Below are positions 58,458 to 64,000 of a stretch of DNA of 64,000 bases, piece by piece (the stretch's first letter is position 1; the number at the start of each line of letters is the position of its first letter). This DNA comes from Caulobacter endophyticus (GTDB taxonomy: Bacteria > Pseudomonadota > Alphaproteobacteria > Caulobacterales > Caulobacteraceae): the NCBI RefSeq assembly GCF_029543245.1, contig NZ_JARQWV010000007.1, forward strand, positions 1 through 64,000. Reading direction: 5' to 3'. The position numbers were made by a program, and so were the translations under genes. The notes under the pieces are model-generated. The model saw only the letters and a list, made by a program, of their open reading frames with translations, ran no database searches and was not told the origin of the DNA.

Positions 58458-59870
58458 TCACGCGCCCAGGCGCAGGTGGTTGATCAGGTCGACGCGGGTG
58501 ATCACGCCGACGAACTCGTCGCCGTCGCAGACCAGGGCCACTTCGTCGCGATCGAAGACGTCGGGCAGCACCTCGACGCCCTGGTGGGCCTGGAGGGTGT
58601 TGACCTCGCGGGTCATGGCGTCGGCCACGGAGGTCTTGAAGCGCGCGCCGCGCTGTTCCTCGTGGTGCTCGTCGCCGCCCTCGACGGCGGCCAGGATGTC
58701 GCTCTCGTCGAGAATGCCCACCAGCCGGCCGTGGTCGACCACCGGCAGCTGGCTGATGTCGGACGAGCGCATGCGGTTGTAGGCGGTCAGCAGGGTGTCA
58801 CGCGGGCCGATGGCCACGACGCCGCCGTCCGCGTAGCGCTTGGCGATCAGGTCGCGCAGGTCGCCGTGCAGCTCGCGCTGGTCGAAGCCGTGCGCGGCCA
58901 GCCACATGTCGTTGAACATCTTGGTCAGGTACTTGGCGCCGGTGTCGCAGACCAGGGTCACCACGCGCTGGGCCTGCGTCTGCTCGCGGCAGTATTTCAG
59001 GGCGGCGGCCAGCAGGCAGCCCGAGGACGAGCCGGCCAGGATGCCTTCCTTGCGCAGCAGCTCGCGGGCGGTGTCGACGCTCTCGCGGTCGCTGATCGAA
59101 TAGGCCTTCGAGACCAGGTCCATCTGGGCGTTGTCGGGGATGAAGTCCTCGCCGATGCCCTCGACGATCCACGAGCCGGCCTCGCCATAGGTTCCGGTCG
59201 CCACGTAGTCGCAGAGGATCGAGCCGACCGGGTCGGCCAGCACCATCTTGGTCTTGGGCGAGTGGGCGGCCATGTAGCGGCCGACGCCGGTCAGGGTGCC
59301 GCCCGAGCCGACGCCCACCACCACCGCGTCGACGTCGCCGTCCATCTGCGCGAGGATCTCCGGGCCGGTGCCGGTCTCGTGGGCCAGCGGGTTGGCCGGG
59401 TTGGAGAACTGGTTGGCGTAGATCGCGCCGGGGATCGACTGGGCCAGGGCCTGGGCCATGTCCTGGTAGTATTCGGGGTGGCCCTTGCCGACGTCGCTGC
59501 GGGTCAGGCGCACGTCCACGCCCATGGCCCGCAGGTGCAGGATCTTTTCCCGCGCCATCTTGTCGGGGACGATCAGGATCAGCTTGTAGCCCTTCAGGGC
59601 CGCCACCTGGGCCAGGCCCAGGCCGGTGTTGCCGGCCGTGGCCTCGATGATCGTCCCGCCCGGCTTCAGCGAGCCGTCGGCCTCGGCCGCCTCGATCATC
59701 GAACGGGCCACGCGGTCCTTGATCGAGCCGCCGGGGTTCTGGTTCTCCAGCTTCAGGAACAGGCGGCAGGGGCCGGTGTCGAGGTTACGCACCTCCAGCA
59801 TCGGCGTGCGGCCGATCAGGTCGAGAGCGGTACCGGCGACCGGCGGAAGGGCGGATTTGGGGTCGTTCAT
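58458..59870 (-). CDS. Cystathionine beta-synthase
   Basis: A 470-residue PLP enzyme condensing serine and homocysteine. PLP domain: LIGRTPMLEVRNLD, KLENQNPGGSIKDRVARSMI (PLP Lys near 52), EATAGNTGLGLAQVAALKGY and GVGSGGTLTGVGRYM. The C-terminal 110 residues form two CBS regulatory repeats, recognisable in ISQLPVVDHGRLVGILDESD and VALVCDGDEFVGVITRVDL. The CBS pair distinguishes it from cysteine synthase. Probably part of reverse transsulfuration with the gamma-enzyme at 56249. Confidence 0.93.
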   Translation of the reverse strand: MNDPKSALPPVAGTALDLIGRTPMLEVRNLDTGPCRLFLKLENQNPGGSIKDRVARSMIEAAEADGSLKPGGTIIEATAGNTGLGLAQVAALKGYKLILIVPDKMAREKILHLRAMGVDVRLTRSDVGKGHPEYYQDMAQALAQSIPGAIYANQFSNPANPLAHETGTGPEILAQMDGDVDAVVVGVGSGGTLTGVGRYMAAHSPKTKMVLADPVGSILCDYVATGTYGEAGSWIVEGIGEDFIPDNAQMDLVSKAYSISDRESVDTARELLRKEGILAGSSSGCLLAAALKYCREQTQAQRVVTLVCDTGAKYLTKMFNDMWLAAHGFDQRELHGDLRDLIAKRYADGGVVAIGPRDTLLTAYNRMRSSDISQLPVVDHGRLVGILDESDILAAVEGGDEHHEEQRGARFKTSVADAMTREVNTLQAHQGVEVLPDVFDRDEVALVCDGDEFVGVITRVDLINHLRLGA

Positions 59871-59957
59871 GGCGCGACTCTGGGGCAGGGCGAAACGATC
59901 ACCCCTGTGTAACGCCCAAAATCAGAAACGGGAAACGCCGTTCTTGAAGCTTGACCG

Positions 59958-60191
59958 TCAGGCCCCGGCGGCGGCCAGGCGGTCCATGCGCCATTCCAGC
60001 GCGAACTTTCGGCCCACGCCGGCGTCCTCGAACACCACCTTGCGGCGCTCGGCGCCCAGCTCGGGCGTGTTGTGGATCATCACGAACGGGAAGCCGTTGC
60101 TGGCCAGGAAGCTCTGCACGAAACGCGAGAAGCGCAAGGCCTCCTCGGCGGAGGCCAGGCAGATGTCGACGGCGATGTCGGCGGCTTTCAT
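59958..60191 (-). CDS. Conserved small protein, function unknown
   Basis: A 77-residue soluble protein: AADIAVDICLASAEEALRFS, FVQSFLASNGFPFVMI and RRKVVFEDAGVGRKFALEWR. GAGGAG lies eight bases before ATG 60191; the TTG at 60206 is less likely. No family recognised. The composition (alternating short helices and strands) suggests a small folded domain. It lies between cystathionine beta-synthase and transaldolase on the same strand, 87-bp gaps on either side. Confidence 0.7.
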   Translation of the reverse strand: MKAADIAVDICLASAEEALRFSRFVQSFLASNGFPFVMIHNTPELGAERRKVVFEDAGVGRKFALEWRMDRLAAAGA

Positions 60192-60264
60192 GGGCGCGCT
60201 CCTCAACGACGAGGTTTCCCGACCCTAACGCGCCAATTCGCGTTTGCGAACCATCTTCGCAGTT

Positions 60265-60300
60265 GCAAAAAGAAGCGGCCCCGGACGAATCCGGGGCCGC
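60265..60300 (-). terminator. Terminator of the transaldolase gene
   Basis: An 11-bp stem GCGGCCCCGGA / TCCGGGGCCGC (60275-60300) followed by TTCTTTTTG on the minus strand, 42 bp past the stop. Confidence 0.9.
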
Positions 60301-60341
60301 GCCTTACGCCGCAAGGGATCGCGGCGCCTGAAAAAACCGGG

Positions 60342-60995
60342 TTACAGGATCGACTGGCCCGTGCTCGCCCAGTCCTTCAGGAACTGCTCGAGGCCCTTGT
60401 CGGTCAGCGGGTGCTTGAACATGTCGCCGAACACCGCCGGCGGGATGGTGACGACGTCGGCGCCGGCGATGGCGGCTTCCTTGACGTGGTTGGTGTTGCG
60501 CACCGAGGCGGCCAGGATCTCGGTCTCGTAGCCGTAGTTGTCGTAGATGGCGCGGATGTCGCGGATCAGGTCCATGCCGTCGAAGCCGTAGTCGTCGAGG
60601 CGGCCGATGAAGGGCGAGACGTAGGTCGCGCCGGCCTTGCCGGCCAGCAGGGCCTGGGCCGGCGAGAAGCACAGGGTGACGTTGGTCTTGACGCCTTCGT
60701 TGGCGAAGTGGCCGCAGGCGATCAGGCCGTCGCGGGTCAGCGGCAGCTTGATCACGACGTTGGGCGCGATCTGGGCCAGCTTGGCGCCTTCGGCGATCAT
60801 GGCGTCAGCGGTGGTGGCGGCGACTTCGGCGCTGATCGGGCCGGGGACCAGGTCGCAGATCTCGGCGATGACTTCGAGCATCGGACGGCCCGACTTGGCG
60901 ATCAGGGTCGGGTTGGTGGTGACGCCGTCGATCAGGCCGGTGGCGGCGAAGTCGGCGATGACCTTGGTGTCGGTGCTGTCGAGGAAGATCTGCAT
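60342..60995 (-). CDS. tal: Transaldolase (fructose-6-phosphate aldolase-like, small type)
   Basis: A 217-residue TIM-barrel aldolase: [46 protein letters not shown] with the Schiff-base Lys near 86, [20 protein letters not shown] and [10 protein letters not shown]. This is the short transaldolase/FSA subfamily used by many alphaproteobacteria in the pentose phosphate pathway. Whether it is strict transaldolase or fructose-6-phosphate aldolase cannot be settled by eye. A strong terminator follows. Confidence 0.94.
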   Translation of the reverse strand: MQIFLDSTDTKVIADFAATGLIDGVTTNPTLIAKSGRPMLEVIAEICDLVPGPISAEVAATTADAMIAEGAKLAQIAPNVVIKLPLTRDGLIACGHFANEGVKTNVTLCFSPAQALLAGKAGATYVSPFIGRLDDYGFDGMDLIRDIRAIYDNYGYETEILAASVRNTNHVKEAAIAGADVVTIPPAVFGDMFKHPLTDKGLEQFLKDWASTGQSIL

Positions 60996-61078
60996 GGCTC
61001 TGCGCGGGGGCCTTGTTGTTGAGACTTTCCAGCGGGTTTAGCCCCTCGGGGGCCGCCGCGCCAGAATTTCGCGCGGGG

Positions 61079-61957
61079 TCAGAGACCCTGGGCGAGGATC
61101 TGGTCGGTCGCCCGCGCCACGGCCGGTTGCCAGGGCTCCGAACGCCACCCGAACACCTTTGCGACCTTGCCGTTGTCCAGCGCGCCATTGAGTGGGCGCC
61201 GCGCGGGCTCGGGGAAGTCGGCCTTGGCGACGGCGAGCGTGCGGGCGCGCGTGTGGGGGTCGCGCGTCAGGGCGGCGAGCGCCATGTCATGGCGCGAGGC
61301 GGCCTGGCCGTTGTTGAAGTGGAAGAGGCCGAAGGCCGGGTCTGCCCGTTCGGCGGCGATCCAGCGGGGCGCGGCGTTCAGGATGAACTCGGCCAGGGCG
61401 ACCGCGTCGGTCGGACAGCCGTACTGGTCGGCGACCAGGCGCAGTTCGTCACGCGTCCGTCCAAGCTGCAGCATGGCGCGCAGGAAGTTGCGGCCATAGG
61501 CGGAGAACACCCACGAGATGCGCAGGACCACGCCCTTTTCCCAGGCCAGGACCGCGGTTTCGCCGTCGAGCTTGGTGCGGCCGTAGACCGACAGCGGATT
61601 GGGCGGATCGTCCTCGCGATAGGGCCGGTCCAGGGTCCCGTCGAACACGCAGTCGGTGGACAGGTGGACCAGCGGCAGGCCGCGGGCTGCGCAGGCGCGC
61701 GCCATCGCGGCCGGGGCCAGGGCGTTGACGGCCCGCGCCGTCTCCGGCTCGGCCTCGGCCTTGTCGACCAGGGTGAAGCCGGCGCAGTTGAGGACGAGGT
61801 CGCAGTCGGCCGCGGCGATCGCGCGTTCGACGGCCGCGATGTCAGAGAGGTCGACGTCCTGTCGTGAGAGCGCCTGCACGGCCGCGCGGCCCTGGGCCGT
61901 GGCGATCATCGCCTGGGCCGTCTGGCCGGTCGCGCCGAACTGCAGGATGCGGATCAA
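61079..61957 (-). CDS. rfbD: dTDP-4-dehydrorhamnose reductase
   Basis: A 292-residue NAD(P)H-dependent reductase of dTDP-rhamnose synthesis. The Rossmann loop is FGATGQTAQAM (residues 7-17; the family's GxxGQLG has Thr in place of Leu). Others: LSTDCVFDGTLDRPYREDDP, YGRTKLDGETAVL (catalytic Tyr/Lys) and WVFSAYGRNFLRAML. It overlaps the upstream gmhB-like gene by ATGA. rfbA, rfbB and rfbC are not in the window. Supplies rhamnose for surface polysaccharide. Confidence 0.92.
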   Translation of the reverse strand: MIRILQFGATGQTAQAMIATAQGRAAVQALSRQDVDLSDIAAVERAIAAADCDLVLNCAGFTLVDKAEAEPETARAVNALAPAAMARACAARGLPLVHLSTDCVFDGTLDRPYREDDPPNPLSVYGRTKLDGETAVLAWEKGVVLRISWVFSAYGRNFLRAMLQLGRTRDELRLVADQYGCPTDAVALAEFILNAAPRWIAAERADPAFGLFHFNNGQAASRHDMALAALTRDPHTRARTLAVAKADFPEPARRPLNGALDNGKVAKVFGWRSEPWQPAVARATDQILAQGL

Positions 61958-62508
61958 GCGGCCGTCCCGTTTCCCGGGGCCGGAGGAAAGCGCGGGCCGA
62001 GCCGCTCGCGCAGGAAGGCCAGCAGGTCGCCGCCCTCGAACAGGAAGCCTTGCATGCCGGCGCGCCGGGCGGCCTCGACGTCGCTGTCATTGTCGCCGAC
62101 CAGCACGCAGTCCTGCGCCGACAGGCCCTGCTCGGCCAGGCCGCGCAGGATCATGCCCGGATTGGGCTTGCGGTCGGGATGGTCGTCGCAGCGATAGGCC
62201 TCGACGACGGCGTCCTTGTGGAACGGGCAGTGGTAGAAGGCGGCGATCGCGCCGCCCAGGACGGCCAGTTCGCCCTGCATGTGGGCGTGCAGGGCATGGA
62301 CCGCGTCTTCGCCGTAATAGCCGCGCGCCACGCCCGACTGGTTGGTGACGACGATCGAGCGGACGCCGGCCGCGGTCAGGGCCGCGATCGCCTCGCGCGC
62401 GCCGGGAATCCATTCCAGCCTGGCCGGATCGTGCAGATAGCCGCTGTCGACGTTCAGCACGCCGTCGCGATCGAAGAAGACGGCTTTCAGCGGCGCTGGA
62501 TCGGACAT
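61954..62508 (-). CDS. gmhB: HAD phosphatase, GmhB-like
   Basis: A 184-residue HAD-superfamily phosphatase: KAVFFDRDGVLNVDSGYL (nucleophile Asp 13, acid/base Asp 15), VVTNQSGVARGYYG and KPNPGMILRGLAEQG, the GmhB/HisB-N pattern. The Zn loop reads YHCPFHKD...YRCDDHPDRK, a Cys-His-Cys-His variant of the GmhB Cys-His-Cys-Cys site. Likely removes the 7-phosphate of a heptose-1,7-bisphosphate for LPS. ATG 62508 is chosen; ATG 62520 would add four residues. Coupled to the rfbD gene. Confidence 0.87.
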   Translation of the reverse strand: MSDPAPLKAVFFDRDGVLNVDSGYLHDPARLEWIPGAREAIAALTAAGVRSIVVTNQSGVARGYYGEDAVHALHAHMQGELAVLGGAIAAFYHCPFHKDAVVEAYRCDDHPDRKPNPGMILRGLAEQGLSAQDCVLVGDNDSDVEAARRAGMQGFLFEGGDLLAFLRERLGPRFPPAPGNGTAA

Positions 62509-62604
62509 GTGCAAAGCCATTAGGGGATGGGAGGGCGCGTCACAAGCCGAGGGTTGCGCCACCGGCGCCGGCCGCTAGAAACGCCTGATCCCCTGGAGAA
62601 GCCC

Positions 62605-63759
62605 ATGACCGTCCCCGCCCGCCTAGTCAGCCTACGCGACCGCCTCAAGGCCTGGGCCCTGGACGAGGCCTTCCCTCTGTGGTGGACGGTCGGCGCAGAC
62701 CACGACAAGGGCGGGTTCTTCGAGAAGATCGCCCTGGACGGGACGCCGGTCGAGGCCCCGCGCCGGGCCCGGGTGCAGCCGCGCCAGATCTATTCCTACG
62801 CCGCCGCCGGCCTGCTCGGATGGGAGGGGCCCTGGCGTGAGGCCCTGGCCCACGGCCTGGATTTCTACCTGGCTCGCTATCGCCGGCCGGACGGCTTCTT
62901 CCGCACCCTGGTGGCTTCGGACGGTGCGCCGCTGGACGACAAGGTCGACCTCTACGACCAGGCCTTCGGCCTGTTCGGCCTGGCCCTGGCCAGCCAGGCC
63001 CTTCCCGAGCGCGAGGACCTGCCGCGCATCGCCCTGGAGCTGCGCGAGGCGCTGTATGCCACGCTCAAGCACCCCGTCGCCGGTTTCGAGGAGAGCGTTC
63101 CGCGGACCCTGCCGCTGCTGTCCAACCCGCACATGCACATGTTCGAGGCCAGCCTGGCCTGGGTCGAGGCGGGGGGCGACGCCGGCTGGCGGGCCATGGC
63201 CGACGAGATCGCGCAGCTGGCGCTGGCCAGGTTCATCGATCCCGTGAGCGGCGGCCTGCGCGAGTATTATGACGGCGACTGGAACCCGGCGCCGGGCGTC
63301 GCGGGCCGCATCGTCGAGCCCGGCCACCAGTTCGAATGGGCCTGGCTGCTGCTGCGCTGGAGCGCGCTGACCGGCCGGGAAGGCGCCAAGGCCGCGGCGC
63401 TGCGGATGATCGAGATCGGCAAGGGCCCGGGCGTCGATCCGGCGCGCGGCGTGGCCATCTTCGCCCTGCTCGACGACATGAGCGTGCATGACGACGTCGC
63501 CCGCCTGTGGGCCCAGACCGAATGGATCAAGGCCGGCGTGCTGGCCGCCGACGTCACCGGCGAGGCGTCCTATGCCGAAACCGCCGCCGACGGCGCACAG
63601 GCGCTGCTGAAATATTTCGACGTGGCCGTGCCGGGCCTGTGGCGTGACAAGCTGCAGGCGGATGGAAGCTTCGTGGACGAGGCGGCCCCGGCCAGCTCGT
63701 TCTACCACATCGTCTGCGCGATCCTGGAGCTGGACCGCTACGTCACGAAAAGGTCGTGA
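62605..63759 (+). CDS. AGE-family sugar epimerase/isomerase
   Basis: A 384-residue alpha/alpha-barrel protein of the N-acylglucosamine 2-epimerase family, which includes mannose isomerases and cellobiose epimerases. Recognisable segments: PLWWTVGADHDKGGFFEKIA, RVQPRQIYSYAAAGLLG, LYDQAFGLFGLALASQ, NPHMHMFEASLAWVEAG, VEPGHQFEWAWLLLRW and the C-terminal ASSFYHIVCAILE. His residues in HMHMFEA, GHQFEW and FYHI are the expected catalytic set. GGAG precedes ATG 62605. Probably handles mannose- or glucose-type sugars; the exact substrate is unknown. Confidence 0.9.
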   Translation: MTVPARLVSLRDRLKAWALDEAFPLWWTVGADHDKGGFFEKIALDGTPVEAPRRARVQPRQIYSYAAAGLLGWEGPWREALAHGLDFYLARYRRPDGFFRTLVASDGAPLDDKVDLYDQAFGLFGLALASQALPEREDLPRIALELREALYATLKHPVAGFEESVPRTLPLLSNPHMHMFEASLAWVEAGGDAGWRAMADEIAQLALARFIDPVSGGLREYYDGDWNPAPGVAGRIVEPGHQFEWAWLLLRWSALTGREGAKAAALRMIEIGKGPGVDPARGVAIFALLDDMSVHDDVARLWAQTEWIKAGVLAADVTGEASYAETAADGAQALLKYFDVAVPGLWRDKLQADGSFVDEAAPASSFYHIVCAILELDRYVTKRS

Positions 63760-64000
63760 CCAGCACGGTCGACGGCTCCAGCGCGGCCAGGGGCTGACCG
63801 GGGGCGAGCGCGACGAAGTCGCCCTTGCCCAATTCGCGATCCTGGACGCGCAGTCGGCCTTGAAGCACCTGGATGTTGGCGCCGGGGGCGTCGACGCCGG
63901 CGCCGGCCGAGAAGCGCCACATCTCGACGCTGGCCTGGGCCGAATGGCTGAGCACGCGGCGCTCGATCCCCCCCGCCTCCGAGACCGGATGGCGCTGGGC
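63743..64000 (-). CDS. Cupin-domain protein, 5'-truncated by window edge
   Basis: The frame stays open to position 64000, so at least 85 residues are seen and the start lies outside the window. The visible part ends a beta-barrel: QASVEMWRFSAGAGVDAPGA, IQVLQGRLRVQDRELGKGDF and VALAPGQPLAALEPSTVLVT, typical of a cupin. Its 3' end overlaps the AGE epimerase gene by 17 bp, convergent. No enzyme call can be made without the N-terminus. The methionine at 63955 is internal to the frame. Confidence 0.75.
   Translation of the reverse strand, partial: AQRHPVSEAGGIERRVLSHSAQASVEMWRFSAGAGVDAPGANIQVLQGRLRVQDRELGKGDFVALAPGQPLAALEPSTVLVTTFS

Overview
The window is high-GC, densely packed chromosomal DNA of a Caulobacter-type alphaproteobacterium. 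The assignment rests on gene content and order. A chpT gene (CckA-ChpT-CtrA phosphorelay) is followed by CheY- and CheR-like genes and then by the general stress response block phyK-sigT-nepR/phyR. Three TonB-dependent receptors, HWE/HisKA_2-type kinases and an FYDLN-acid protein agree with it. I see no rRNA, CRISPR array, transposase or prophage. The species cannot be fixed from the sequence alone.

Layout. 1-600: repeat-rich leader. 601-4520: TonB receptor and a sulfotransferase-like gene. 4527-5030: a tandem duplication of a tRNA-Ala(GGC) transcription unit. 5122-9604: FYDLN-acid protein, divergent from aroA-cmk-rpsA. 9678-12627: transglutaminase-like protein, ihfB, mscL. 12774-16837: SDHAF4-like gene, divergent from rsmB, then rpe and a heparinase-like gene. 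16978-25108 (minus strand): MHS-family transporter, large hybrid histidine kinase, siderophore-type TonB receptor, cysQ, DUF3553. 25248-27205: chpT-cheY-cheR. 27202-37640: the stress island. 37738-44565: HWE kinase, tesB, deacetylase-like gene, third TonB receptor and a 32-residue membrane peptide. 44814-49978: three hotdog thioesterases, a DNA-ligase-associated exonuclease, a DUF2167 protein and an ATP-dependent DNA ligase. 49975-54220: Bcr/CflA transporter, a two-gene MotA/MotB-like motor and a sugar aminotransferase. 54221-55338: gene-free repeat region. 55339-64000: mscS, transsulfuration enzymes (cystathionine gamma-synthase/lyase type and cystathionine beta-synthase), another sulfotransferase-like gene, a transaldolase, rfbD- and gmhB-like genes, an AGE-family epimerase and a cupin cut by the window edge.

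The most informative result is regulatory. Seven sites match the EcfG/SigT promoter pattern GGAAC-N16/17-CGTT, all between 28.6 and 37.7 kb, each pointing at a small stress-type gene, at the core regulators, or at a predicted small RNA. The RNA (about 33000-33116) has a seven-C single-stranded segment and its own terminator, and strongly resembles the Caulobacter stress sRNA GsrN. Together they form a compact, largely self-regulated stress island: PhyK senses, PhyR sequesters NepR, SigT fires these promoters, and the outputs are envelope lipoproteins, small membrane proteins and the sRNA.

The best candidate for an undescribed system is the MotA/TolQ-like plus MotB/OmpA-like pair at 51342-52990. 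It resembles the ZorA/ZorB motor of Zorya defence but has a short stator protein and no ZorC/ZorD effector beside it. Function calls come from motif recognition by eye; no database search was run.
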